Assembly (NCBI GenBank): GCA_964019695.1
Contig: OZ026524.1
Coordinates: 31,369,664-31,433,663, forward strand
Direction of reading: 5' to 3'
Length of the DNA stretch: 64,000 bases
Origin: Loripinus fragilis
Lineage: Eukaryota > Mollusca > Bivalvia > Lucinida > Lucinidae
The position numbers and the translations under genes were made by a program. Shown here one piece after another: positions 51,701-64,000 of this stretch. The notes beneath the pieces were generated by a model. It did no database searches, was not told the DNA's origin, and was given only the letters and a program-made list of their open reading frames with translations. Every line of letters begins with the position of its first letter. The stretch's first letter is position 1.

Positions 51701-52540
51701 CTGTCTATTAGTGTAGCTAGACTGTCTATTAGTGTAGCTACACTGTCTTTTAGTGTTCATAGACTGTCTGTTAGTGTAGCTAGACTGTCTTTTATTGTAG
51801 CTACACTGTCTTATAGTGTTCATAGACTGTCTATTAGTGTAGATAGATTGTCTATAAGTGTATTTACACTATCTAATAGTGTTCCTAGACTGTCTACTAG
51901 TGTAGCTAGACTGTGTATTAGAGTAGCTACATTGTCTAATAGTGTTCCTAGACTGTCTTTTAGTGTAGCTAGATTGTCTATCAATATAGCTACACTGTCT
52001 ATTAGTTTTCTAGACGGTCTGTTAGTGTAGCTAGACTGTCTACTAGAGTAGCTACATTGTCTATTGATGTTCCTAGACTGTCCGTTAGTGAAGCTAGATT
52101 GTCTATCAATGTAGCTACTCTGTCTCTTAGTTTTCTTATACTGTGTGTTAGTGTAGCTACACTGTCTATTAGTGTTCATATACTGTCTGTAAGTGTAGCT
52201 AGACTGTCTATCAGTGTAGCTGCACTGTCTAATAGTGTTCCTAGACTGTCTATTAGTGTAGCTAGATTGTCTATTCGTGTAGCTACACTGTCTAATAGTG
52301 TTCCTAGACTGTGTATTAGTGTAGCTAGACTGTCTATTAGTGTAGCTACACTGTCTAATAGTGTTCCTAGACTGTCCATTAGTGTAGCTAGACTGTCTAT
52401 TAGTGTAGCTACACTGTCTAATAGTGTTCCTAGACTGTCTATTAGTGTAGCTAGATTTTGTATCAATTTAGCTACACTGTCTATTAGTTTTCATAGACGG
52501 TCTGTTAGTGTAGCTAGACTGTCTACTAGAGTAGCTGTAC
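48738..52540. repeat. Block D, copy 3
   Basis: This continues directly from copy 2, making a tandem pair with a period of about 3.9 kb. It shares the ttttctagacgg deletion near 52010 and tctatatgttttcttattctg near 51075. The right edge lies near a two-base insertion at about 52536 (gtagctgtacattg) seen nowhere else in the window. Confidence 0.75.
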
Positions 52541-52652
52541 ATTGTCTATTGATGTTCCTAGACTCTCCGTTAGTGAAGCTAGATTGTCTATCAATGTAGC
52601 TACACTGTTTTCTTATACTGTGTGTTAGTGTTGCTACACTGTCTATTAGTGT

Positions 52653-55410
52653 TCATATACTGTCTGTTAGTGTAGCTAGACTGTCTATCAGTGTAGCTAC
52701 ACCGTCTAATAGTGTTCCTAGACTGTCTATTAGTGTAGCTAGATTGTCTATTCGTGTAGCTACACTGTCTAATAGTGTTCCTAGACTGTCTATTAGTGTA
52801 GCTAGACTGTCTATTAGTGTAGCTACACTGTCTAATAGTGTTCCTAGACTGTCTACTAGTGTAGATAGACTGTCTATTAGTGTAGCTACACTGTCTAAGA
52901 GTGTTCCTAGACTGTCTGTTAGTGTAGCTAGATTTTGTGTCAATATAGCTACACTGTCTATTAGTTTTCATAGACGGTCTGTTAGTGTAGCTAGACTGTC
53001 TACTAGTGTAGCTACATTGTCTATTGATGTTCCTAGACTGTCCGTTAGTGTAGCTAGATTGTCTATCAATGTAGCTACACTGTCTTTTAATTTTCTTATA
53101 CTGTCTGTTAGAGTAGCTACACTGTCTATTAGTGTTCATATACTGTCTGTTCGTGTAGCTACACTGTCTATTAGTGAAGCTACACTGTCTAATAGTGTTC
53201 CTAGACTGTCTATTAGTGTAGCTAGATTTTCTATCAAAATAGCTACACTGTCTATTTGTTTTCATAGACTGTCTGTTAGTGTAGCTAGACTGTCTATTAA
53301 TGTAGCTACACTGTCTTATAGTGTTCCTAGACTGTCTATTAGTGTAGCTAGATTGTCTATTAGTGTAGTTACACTGTCTTATAGTGTTCCTAGACTGTCT
53401 ATTAGTGTAGCTAGACTGTCTATTAGTGTAGCTACACTGTCTATTAGTGTTCATAGACTGTCTGTTAGTGTAGCTAGACTGTCTATTAGTGTAGCTACAC
53501 TGTCTATTAGTGTTCATAGACTGTCTGTTAGTGTAGCTAGACTGTCTATTAATGTAGCTACACTGTCTTATAGTGTTCCTAGACTGTCTATTAGTGTAGC
53601 TAGATTGTCTATAAGTGTAGTTACACTGTCTTATAGTGTTCCTAGACTGTCTATTAGTGTAGCTAGACTGTCTATTAGTGTAGCTACACTGTCTATTAGT
53701 GTTCATAGACTGTCTGTTAGTGTAGCTAGACTGTCTATTAGTGTAGCTACACTGTCTTATAGTGTTCCTAGACTGTCTATTAGTGTAGCTAGATTGTCTA
53801 TTAGTGTAGCTTCACTGTCTAATAGTGTTCCTAGACTGTCTACTAGTGTAGCTAGACTGTCTATTAGAGAAGCTACACCGTCTAATAGTGTCCCTAGACT
53901 GTCTATTAGTGTAGCTGGATTGTCTATCAATATAGCTAAACTGTCTATTAGTTTTTATAGACGGTCTATTAGTGTAGCTAGACTGTCTACTAGTGTAGCT
54001 ACATTGTCTATTGATGTTCCTAGACTGTCAGTTAGTGAAGCTAGATTGTCTTTCAATGTAGCTACACTGTCTATTAGTTTTCTTATACTGTCTGTTAGAG
54101 TAGCTACACTGTCTTTTGTGTTCATATACTGTCTGTTAGTGTAGCTAGACTGTCTATCAGTGTAGCTACACTGTCTAATAGTGTTCCTAGACTGTCTATT
54201 AGTGTAGCTAGGTTGTCTATTAGTGTAGCTACACTGTCTAATAGTGTTCCTAGACTGTCTATTAGTGTAGCTACATTGTATAATAGTGTTCCTAGACTGT
54301 CTATTAGTGCAGCTAGATTGTCTATTAGTGTAGCTACACTGTATAATAGTGTTCCTAGACTGTCTATTAGTGTAGCTAGATTGTGTATCAATATAGCTAC
54401 ACTGTCTTTTAGTTTTCATAGACGGTCTGTTAATGTAGCTAGACTGTCTACTAGTGTAGCTACATTGTCTATTGATGTTCCTAGACTGTCCGTTAGTGTA
54501 GCTAGATTGTCTATCAATGTAGCTACACTGTCTTTTAATTTTCTTATACTGTCTGTTAGAGTAGCTACACTGTCTATTAGTGTTTATTATCTGTCTGTTC
54601 GTGTAGCTAGACTGTCTATTAGTGTAGCTACACTGTCTAATAGTGTTCCTAGACTGTCTATTAGTGTAGCTAGATTGTCTATCAATATAGCTACACTGTC
54701 TATTAGTTTTCCTATACTGTCTGTTAGTGTAGCTAGACTGTCTACTAGTATATTTACATTGTCTATTAGTGTTCCTAGACTGTCTATTAGTGTAGCTAGA
54801 CTGTCTATTAGAGTAGCTAGATTGTCTATCAATATAGCTACACTGTCCATTAGTTTTCCTATACTGTATGTTAGTGTAGCTAGACTGTCTACTAGTGTAG
54901 CTACATTGTCTATTGATGTTCCTAGACTGTCCGTTAGTGTAGCTAGATTGTCTACGAATGTAGCTACACTGTCTATAAGTTTTCTTATACTGTCTGTTAG
55001 AGTAGCTACACTGTCTCTTTGTTTTCATCGACGGTCTATTAGTTAGCTACACTGTCTATTAGAGTTCATAGACTGTCTGTTAGTGTAGCTACACTGTCTA
55101 ATAGTGTTCCTAGACTGTCTATTAGTGTAGCTAGACTGTCTGTCTATTAGTGTAGCTACACTGTCTAATAGTGTTCCTAGACTTTCTATTAGTGTAGCTA
55201 GCTTGTCTATTAGAGTAGCTACACTGTCTAATAGTGTTCCTAGACTGTCTATTAGTGTAGCTACACTGTCTAATAGTGTTCCTAGACTGTCTGTTAGCGT
55301 AACTAGATTGATTATCAATGTAGCTACACTGTCTATTTGTTTTCATAGACGGTTTATTAGAGAAGCTACACTGTCTATTAGTGTTCATAGACTGTCTGTT
55401 AGTGTAGCTA
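52653..55410. repeat. Long-range duplicate, partner of 13521-15774
   Basis: This copy is longer than its partner by about 24 monomers, near 53220-53770, including the local 252-bp duplication. A four-base gain (gactgtctgtctattag near 55135) is also present at about 12187, outside the aligned part, which suggests further shared ancestry between the two regions. Confidence 0.7.
53271..53774. repeat. Local 252-bp tandem duplication
   Basis: Twelve monomers (four trimers) starting gtctgttagtg at 53271 are repeated from 53523, including the rare gtagttacactg form in the same slot. The second copy has ctataagtg where the first has ctattagtg. Confidence 0.82.
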
Positions 55411-58382
55411 TACTGTCTATTAATGTAGCTACACTGTCTTATAGTGTTCCTAGACTGTCTATTAGTGTAGCTAGACTGTCTATTAGTGTAGCTACACTGT
55501 CTTTTAGTGTTCATAGACTGTCTGTTAGTGTAGCTAGACTGTCTATTAGTGTAGCTACACTGTTTTATAGTGTTCCTAGACTGTCTATTAGTGTAGCTAG
55601 ACTGTCTATTAGAGTAGCTACACTGCCTAATAGTGTTCCTAGACTGTCTACTAGTGTAGCTAGAATGTGTATTAGAGTAGCTACACTGTCTAATAGTGTT
55701 CCTAGACTGTCTTTTAGTGTAGCTAGATTGTCTATCAATATAGCTACACTGTCTATTAGTTTTCATAGACGGTCTGTTAGTGTAGCTAGACTGTCTACTA
55801 GAGTAGCTACATTGTCTATTGATGTTCCTAGACTGTCCGTTAGTGAAGCTAGATTGTCTTTTAATGTAGCTACACTGTCTCTTAGTTTTCTTTTACTGTC
55901 TGTTAGTGTAGCTACACTGTCTATTAATGTTCATATACTGTCTGTTAGTGTAGCTAGACTGTCTATCAGTGGAGCTACACTGACTAATAGTGTTCCTAGA
56001 CTGTCTATTAGTGCAGCTAGATTGTCTATTAGTGTAGCTACACTGTCTAATAGTGTTCCTAGACTGTCTTTTAGTGTAGCTTGACTGTGTATTAGTGTAG
56101 CTACACTGTCTAATAGTGTTAATAGACTGTCTACTAGTGTAGATAGACTGTCTATTAGTGTAGCTACACTGTCTAATAGTGTTCCTAGACTGTCTATTAG
56201 TGTAGCTAGATTTTGTATCAATATAGCTAAACTGTCTATTAGTTTTCATAGACGGTCTGTTAGTGTAGCTAGACTGTGTACTAGTGTAGCTACATTGTCT
56301 ATTGATGTTCCTAGACTGTCCATTAGTGTAGCTAGATTGTCTATCAATGTAGCTACACTGTCTTTTAATTTTCTTATACTGTCGTAAGAGTAGTTACACT
56401 GTCTAGTAGTGTTCATATACTGTCTGTTCATGTAGCTAGACTGTCTATTAGTGTAGCTACACTGTCTAATAGTGTTCCTAGACTGTCTATTAGTGTAGCT
56501 AGATTGTCTATCAATATAGCTACACTGTCTATTAGTTTTCCTATACTGTCTGTTAGTGTAGCTAGACTGTCTACTAGTGTAGCTACATTGTCTATTAGTG
56601 TTCCTAGACTGTCTATTTGTATAGCTAGACTGTCTATTAGAGTAGCTAGATTGTCTATCAATATAGCTACACTGTCTATTAGTTTTCCTATACTGTATGT
56701 TAGTGAAGCTAGACTGTCTACTAGTGTAGCTACATGGTCTATTGATGTTCCTAGACTATCCGTTAGTGTAGCTAGATTGTCTATTAGTGTAGCTACACTG
56801 TCTAATAGTGTTCCTAGACTGTCTATTAGTGTAGCTAGACTGTCTATTAGTGTAGCTACACTGTCTAATAGAGTTCCTAGACTGTCAATGTAGCTACACT
56901 GTCTATTAGTTTTCTTATACTGTCTGTTAGAGTAGCTACACTGTCTATTTGTTTTCATCGACGGTCTATTAGTTAGCTACACTGTCTATTAGAGTTCATA
57001 GACTGTCTGTTAGTGTAGCTAGACTGTCTATTAGTGTAGCTACACTGTCTAATAGTGTTCCTAGACTGTCTATTAGTGTAGCTAGACTGTCTACTAGTGT
57101 AGCTACACTGTCTTATAGTGTTCCGAGACAGTCTATTAGTGTAGCTAGACTGTCTATTTGTGTAGCTACACTGTCTAATAGTGTTCCTAGACTGTCTATT
57201 AGTGTAGCTAGACTGTCTATTAGACTAGCTTCACTGTCTTATAGTGTTCTCAGTCTGTCTATTTGTTTAGCTACACTGTCTATTAGTTTTCATAGACGGT
57301 CTATTAGTGTTCCTAGACTGTCTATTAGTGTAGCTAGATTGTGTATCAATATAGCTACACTGTCTATTAGTTTTCATAGACGGTCTGTTAATGTAGCTAG
57401 ACTGTCTACTAGTGTAGCTACATTGTCTGTTGATGTTCCTAGACTGTCCGTTAGTGTAGCTAGAATGTCTTTCAATGTAGCTACACTGTCTTTTAATTTT
57501 CTTATACTGTCTGTTAGAGTAGCTACACTGTCTATTAGTGTTCATATACTGTCTGTTCGTGTAGCTAGACTGTCTATTAGTGTAGCTACACTGTCTAATA
57601 GTGTTCCTAGACTGTCTATTAGTGTAGCTAGATTGTCTATCAATATAGCTACACTGTCTATTAGTTTTCCTATACTGTCTGTTAGTGTAGCTAGACCGTC
57701 TACTAGTGTAGCTACACTGTCTAATAGTGTTCCTAGACTGTCTGTTAGCGTAACTAGATTGTTTATCAATGTAGCTACACTGTCTATTTGTTTTCATAGA
57801 CGGTCTATTAGAGAAGCTACACTGTCTATTAGTTTTTATAGACTGTCTGTTAGTGTAGCTATACTGTCTATTAATGTAGCTACACTGTCTTATAGTGTTC
57901 CTAGACTGTCTATTAGTGTAGCTAGACTGTCTATTAGTGTAGCTACACTGTCCTTTAGTGTTCATAGACTGTCTGTTAGTGTAGCTACACTGTCTAATAG
58001 TGTTCATAGACTGTCTATTAGTGTAGATAGATTGTCTATTAGTGTAGCTACACTATCTAATAGTGTTCCTAGACTGTCTACTAGTGTAGCTAGACTGTGT
58101 ATTAGAGTAGCTACAATGTCTAATAGTGTTCCTAGACTGTCTTTTAGTGTAGCTAGATTGTCTATCAATATAGCTACACTGTCTATTAGTTTTCATAGAC
58201 GGTCTGTTAGTGTAGCTAAACTGTCTACTAGAGTAACTACATTGTCTATTGATGTTCCTAGACTGTCCGTTAGTGAAGCTAGATTGTCTATCAATGTAGC
58301 TACACTGTCTCTTAGTTTTCTTATACTGTCTGTTAGTGTAGCTACACTGTCTATTAGTGTTCATATACTGTCAGTTAGTGTA

Positions 58383-58640
58383 GCTAGACTGTCTATCAGT
58401 GTAGCTACACTGTCTAATAGTGTTCCTAGACTGTCTATTAGTGAAGCTTGATTGTCTTTTAGTGTAGCTACACTGTCTAATAGTGTTCCTAGACTGTCTT
58501 TTAGTGTAGCTAGACTGTCTATCAGTGTAGCTACACTGTCTAATAGTGTTCCTAGACTGTCTATTAGTGAAGCTTGATTGTCTTTTAGTGTAGCTACACT
58601 GTCTAATAGTGTTCCTAGACTGTCTTTTAGTGTAGCTAGA
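58383..58640. repeat. Local 126-bp tandem duplication
   Basis: Six monomers (two trimers) containing gtgaagcttgattgtc are present twice, with gaagc at 58443 and 58569. Each copy has a TGA in the + frame from gcttgattg. No difference was seen in the core, which suggests a recent event. Confidence 0.83.
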
Positions 58641-61600
58641 CTGTCTATTAGTGTAGCTACACTGTCTAATAGTGTTCCTAGACTGTCTACTAGTGTAGAT
58701 AGACTGTCTATTAGTGTAGCTACACTGTCTAATAGTGTTCCTAGACTGTCTAATAGTGTAGCTAGATTTTGTATCAATATAGCTAAACTGTCTATTAGTT
58801 TTCATAGACGGTCTGTTTGTGTAGCTAGACTGTCAACTAATGTAGCTACATTGTCTATTGATGTTTCTAGACTGTCCTTTAGTGTAGCTAGATTGTCTAT
58901 CAATGTAGCTACACTGTCTTTTAATTTTCTTATACAGTCTGTTAGAGTAACTACACTGTCTATTAGTGTTCATATACTGTCTGTTCGTGTAGCTAGACTG
59001 TCTATTAGTGTAGCTACACTGTCTAATAGTGTTCCTAGACTGTCTATTAGTGAAGCTAGATTGTCTATCAATATAGCTACACTGTCTATTAGTTTTCCTA
59101 TACTGTCTGTTAGTGTAGCTAGACTGTCTACTAGTGTAGCTAGATTGTCTATTAGTGTTCCTAGACTCTCTATTTGTATAGCTAGACAGTCTATTAGAGT
59201 AGCTAGATTGTCTATCAATATAGCTACACTGTCTATTAGTTTTCCTATACTGTATGTTAGTGAAGCTAGACTGTCTACTAGTGTAGCTACATGGTCTATT
59301 GATGTTCCTAGACTATCCGTTAGTGTAGCTAGATTGTCTATCAATGTAGCTACACTGTCTATTAGTTTTCTTATTCTGTCTGTTAGAGTAGCTACACTGT
59401 CTATTTGTTTTCATCGACGGTCTATTAGTTAGCTACACTGTCTATTAGAGTTCTTAGACTGTGTGTTATTGTAGCTAGACTGTCTATTAGTGTAGCTACA
59501 CTGTCTAATAGTGTTCCTAGACTGTCTATTAGTGTAGCTAGACTGTATATAAGTGTAGCTACACTGTCTTATAGTGTTCCTAGACTGTCTATTAGTGAAG
59601 CTAGATTGTCTATTAGTGTAGCTACACTGTCTTATAGCGTTCCTAGACTGTCTATTAGTGTAGCTAGACTGTATATTAGTGTAGCTACACTGTCTATTAG
59701 TGTTCATAGACTGTCTGTTAGTGCAGCTAGACTGTCAATTAGTGTAGCTACACTGTCTTATAGTGTTCCTAGACTGTCTATTAGTGTAGCTAGATTGTCT
59801 ATTAGTGTAGCTACACTGTCTAATAGTGTTTCTAGACTGTCTACTAGTGTAGCTAGACTGTCTATTAGAGTAGCTACACCGTCTAATAGTGTCCCTAGCC
59901 TGTCTATTAGTGTAGCTAGATTGTCTATCAATATAGCTACACTGTCTATTAGTTTTTATAGACGGTATGCTAGTGTAGCTAGACTGTCTACTAGTGTAGC
60001 TTCATTGTCTATTGATGTTCCTAGACTGTCCGTTATTGAAGCTAGATTGTCTTTCAATGTAGCTACACTGTCTATTAGTTTTCCTATACTGTCTGTTAGA
60101 GTAGCTACACTGTCTTTTGTGTTCATATACTGTCTGTTAGTGTAGCTAGACTGTCTATCAGTGTAGCTACACTGTCTAATAGTGTTCCTAGACTGTCTAT
60201 TAGTGTAGCTAGGTTGTCTATTAGTGTAGCTACACTGTCTAATAGTGTTCCTATACTGTATATTAGTGTAGCTTCATTGTCCAATAGTGTTCCTAGACTG
60301 TCTACTAGTGTAGCTAGACTGTCTATTAGTGTAGCTACACTGTCTAATAGTGTTCCTAGACTGTCTATTAGTGTAGATAGATTGTGTATCAATATAGCTA
60401 CACTGTCTATTAGTTTTCATAGACGGTCTGTTAATGTAGCTAGACTGTCTACTAGTGTAGCTACATTGTCTATTGATGTTCCTAGACTGTCCGTTAGTGT
60501 AGCTAGATTGTCTATCAATGTAGCTACACTGTCTTTTGATTTTCTTATACTGCCTGTTAGAGTAGCTACACTGTCCATTAGTGTTCATATACTGTCTGTT
60601 AGTGTAGCTAGACTGTCTATTAGTGTAGCTACACTGTCTAATAATGTTCCTAGACTGTCTATTAGTGTAGCTAGATTGTCTATCAATATAGCTACACTGT
60701 CTATTAGTTTTCCTATACTGTCTGTTAGTGTAGCTAGACTGTCTACTAGTGTAGCTACATTGTCTATTGATGTTCCTAGACTGTCCGTTAGTGTAGCTAG
60801 ATTGTCTATCAATGTAGCTACACTGTCTATAAGTTTTCTTATATTGTCTGTTAGAGTAGCTACACTGTCTATTTGTTTTCATCGACGGTCTATTAGTTAG
60901 CTACACTGTCTATTAGAGTTCATAGACTGTCTGTTAGTGTAGCTAGACTGTCTATTAGTGTAGCTACACTGTCTAATAGTGTTCCTAGACTGTCTTTTAG
61001 TGTAGCTAGACTGTCTACTAGTGTAGCTACACTGTCTTATAGTGTTACTAGACTGTCTATTAGTGTAGCTAGACTGTCTATTAGTGTAGCTACACTGAGT
61101 AATAGTGTTCCTAGCGTGTCTATTAGTGTAGCTAGCTTGTCTATTAGAGTAACTACACTGTCTAATAGTGTTCCTAGACTGTTTATTAGTGTAGCTACAC
61201 TGTCTAATAGTGTTCCTAGACTGTCTGTTAGCGTAACTAGATTGTTTAAAAATGTAGCTACACTGTCTATTTGTTTTAATAGACGGTCTATTAGAGAAGC
61301 TACACTGTCTATTAGTGTTCATAGACTGTCTGTTAGTGTAGCTACACTGTCTATTAATGTAGCTACACTGTCTTATAGTGTTCCTAGACTGTCTATTAGT
61401 GTAGCTAGACTGTCTTTTAGTGTAGCTACACTGTCTTTTAGTGTTCATAGACTGTCTGTTAGTGTAGCTAGACTTTCTATTAGTGTAGCTACACTGTCTT
61501 ATAGTGTTCATAGACTGTCTATTAGTGTAGCTAGATTGTCTATTAGTGTAGCTACACTATCTAATAGTGTTCCTAGACTGTCTACTAGTGTAGCTAGACT

Positions 61601-64000
61601 GTGTATTAGAGTAGCTACACTGTCTAATAGTGTTCCTAGACTGTCTTTAAGTGTAGCTAGATTGTCTATCAATATAGCTACACTGTCTATTAGTTTTCAT
61701 AGACGGTCTGTTAGTGTGGCTAGACTGTCTACTAGAGTAGCTACATTGTCTATTGATGTTCCTAGACTGTCCGTTAGTGAAGCTAGATTGTCTATCAATG
61801 TAGCTACACTGTCCCTTAGTTTTCTTATACTGTCTGTTAGTGTAGCTACACTGTCTATTAGTGTTCCTAGACTGTCTATTAGTGTAGCTAGATTGTCTAT
61901 TAGTGTAGCTACACTGTCTAATAGTGTTCCTAGACTGTCTTTTAGTGTAGCTAGACTGTCTATTAGTGTAGCTACACTGTCTAATAGTGTTCCTAGACTG
62001 TCTACTAGTGTAGATAGACTGTCTATTAGTGTAGCTACACTGTCTAATAGTGTTCCTAGACTGTCTATTAGTGTAGCTAGATTTTGTATCAATATAGCTA
62101 AACTGTCTATTAGTTTTCATAGACAGTCTGTTAGTGTAGCTGGACTGTCTACTAGTGTAGCTACATTGTCTATTGATGGTCATAGACTGTCCGTTAGTGT
62201 AGCTAGATTGTCTATCAATGTAGCTACACTGTCTTTTAATTTTCTTATACTGCCTGTAAGAGTAGCTACACTGTCTATTAGTGTTCATATACTGTCTGTT
62301 CGTGTAGCTAGACTGTCTATTAGTGTAGCTACACTGTCTAATAGTGTTCCTAGACTGTCTATTAGTGTAGCTAGATTGTCTATCAATATAGCTACACTGT
62401 CTATTAGTTTTCCTATTCTGTCTGTTAGTGTAGCTAGACTGTCTACTAGTGTAGCTACATTGTCTATTAGTGTTCCTAAACTGTCTATTAGTATAGCTAG
62501 ACTGTCTATTAGAGTAGCTAGATTGTCTATCAATATAGCTACACTGTCTATTAGTTTTCCTATACTGTATGTTAGTGAAGCTAGACTGTCTACTAGTGAA
62601 GCTACATGGTCTATTGATGTTCCTAGACTATCCGTTAGTGTAGCTAGATTGTCTATAAATGAAGCTACACTGTTTATTAGTTTTCTTATACTGTCTGTTA
62701 GAGTAGCCACGGTGTCTATTTGTTTTCATCGACAGTCTATTAGTTAGCTACACTGTCTATTAGAGTTCATAGACTGTCTGTTAGTGTAGCTAGACTGTCT
62801 ATTGGTGTAGCTACACTGTCTAATAGTGTTCCTTAACTGTCTATTAGTGTAGCTAGTCTGTCTACTAGTGTAGCTACACTGTCTTATAGTGTTCCTAGAC
62901 TGTCTATTAGTGTAGCTAGACTGTCTATTAGTGTAGCTACACTGTCTAATAGTGTTCCTAGACTGTCTATTAGTGTAGCTAGACTGTCTATTAGAGTAGC
63001 TTCACTGTCTAATAGTGTTCCTACACTGTCTATTAGTGTAGCTAAACTGTCTAATAGTGTTCCTAGACTGTCTGTTAGCGTAACTAGATTGTTTATCAAT
63101 GTAGCTACACTGTCTATTTGTTTTCATAGACGGTCTATTAGAGAAGCTACACTGTCTATAAGTGTTCATAGACTGTCTGTTAGTGTAGCTAGACTGTCTA
63201 TTAATGTAGCTACACTGTCTTATAGTGTTCCTAGACTGTCTATTAGTGTAGCTAGATTGTCTATTAGTGTAGCTACACTGTCTTATAGTGTTCCTAGACT
63301 GTCTATTAGTGTAGCTAGACTGTCTATTAGTGTAGCTACACTGTTTATTAGTGTTCATAGACTGTCTGTTAGTGTAGCTAGACTGTCTATTAGTGTTGCT
63401 TCACTGTCTGATAGTGTTCCTAGACTGTCTATTAGTGTAGCTAGATTGTCTATTAGTGTAGCTACAATATCTAAAAGTGTTCCTAGACTGTCTACTAGTG
63501 TAGCTAGACTGTCTATTAGAGTAGCTACACCGTCTAATAGTGTCCCTAGACTGTCTATTAGTGTAGCTAGATTGTCTATCAATATAGCTACACTGTCTAT
63601 TAGTTTTTATAGACGGTATGTTAGTGTAGCTAGACTGTCTACTAGTGTAGCTACATTGTCTATTGATGTTCCTAGAATGTCCGTTAGTGAAGCTAGATTG
63701 TCTTTCAATGTAGCTACACTGTCTACTAGTTTTCTTATACTGTCTGTTAGAGTAGCTACACTGTCTTTTGTGTTCAGATACTGTCTGTTAGTGTAGCTAG
63801 ACTGTCTATCAGTGTAACTACACTGTCTAATAGTGTTCCTTGACTGTCTATTAGTGTAGCTAGGTTGTCTATTAGTGTAGCTACACTGTCTAATAGTGTT
63901 CCTAGACTGTCTATTAGTGTAGCTACATTGTCTAATACTGTTCTTAGACTGTCTAATAGTGTAGCTAGACTGTCTATTAGTGTAGCTAAACTGTCTAATA

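Larger units (their letters stand above)
27586..64000. repeat. 21-bp satellite array, right block
   Basis: 36.4 kb of the same R-T-X array, continuing past the window end. No second type of unique sequence occurs here. Variant monomers again mark modules of about 0.5 to 3.4 kb. It holds the most complex nesting in the window (37.6-52.5 kb) and local duplications of 63, 126, 252, 399 and 630 bp, all multiples of 21. Any stretch taken alone reads as three overlapping open frames on two strands, broken where monomers have lost or gained single bases. No gene, RNA or regulatory element can be supported. Confidence 0.97.

Noticed and set aside
1..64000. Simple AT-rich low-complexity or telomeric repeat
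   Set aside because: The unit is 21 bp with mixed composition and stable internal variants. No TTAGGG-like or other short telomeric unit occurs.

Overview
The whole 64 kb window is one block of satellite DNA, running off both ends, with a single kind of non-repetitive insert present twice (24751-25210 and 27126-27585). I see no protein-coding gene, rRNA, tRNA, CRISPR array or bacterial operon. Such an array implies a eukaryotic, probably animal, nuclear genome. The insert vaguely resembles dispersed repeats I associate with bivalve molluscs, but that is an unverified impression.

The base unit is 21 bp, about two turns of the helix, with about 38% G+C and more T than A and more G than C on the + strand. 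Three monomer types usually follow in order: R (ends gtagctaga), T (ends gtagctaca) and X (ends gttcctaga, or a variant in ttcat, ttctt or ttcct). Together they make a 63-bp trimer. Variant monomers (tcatagacgg, ttaattttctta, gcgtaactag, ttagttagcta and others) recur in a fixed order and define modules of about 0.5 to 3.6 kb. The modules are tandemly or distantly duplicated, giving a nested hierarchy: 21 bp, 63 bp, 126 to 630 bp, 2 to 7 kb.

Layout. 1-3180: modules related to 33.5-35.3 kb. 3180-11621: two copies of a block of about 4 kb, with a 441-bp duplication between them. 11.6-15 kb: a module related to 52.6-55.4 kb. 14967-24676: a near-identical tandem pair of 4855-bp units. 23.7-28.15 kb: a tandem pair of about 2.2 kb, each carrying the unique insert. 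28.15-37.6 kb: diverged modules with local 399-bp and 630-bp duplications. 37.6-52.5 kb: three nested copies of a 3.8-4.6 kb block. 52.5-64 kb: further modules with 252-bp and 126-bp duplications.

Because 21 is a multiple of three, one + frame (LSISVAR-like heptads) and two - frames (LATLIDS-like and SSYTNRQ-like heptads) stay open by arithmetic. Open frames up to 781 codons therefore appear everywhere, often overlapping on both strands and many starting at TTG. They are a by-product of the repeat and are not annotated as genes. Length differences between copies are mostly whole monomers or trimers, as expected from unequal exchange or slippage. A handful of inherited one-base deletions mark the families.
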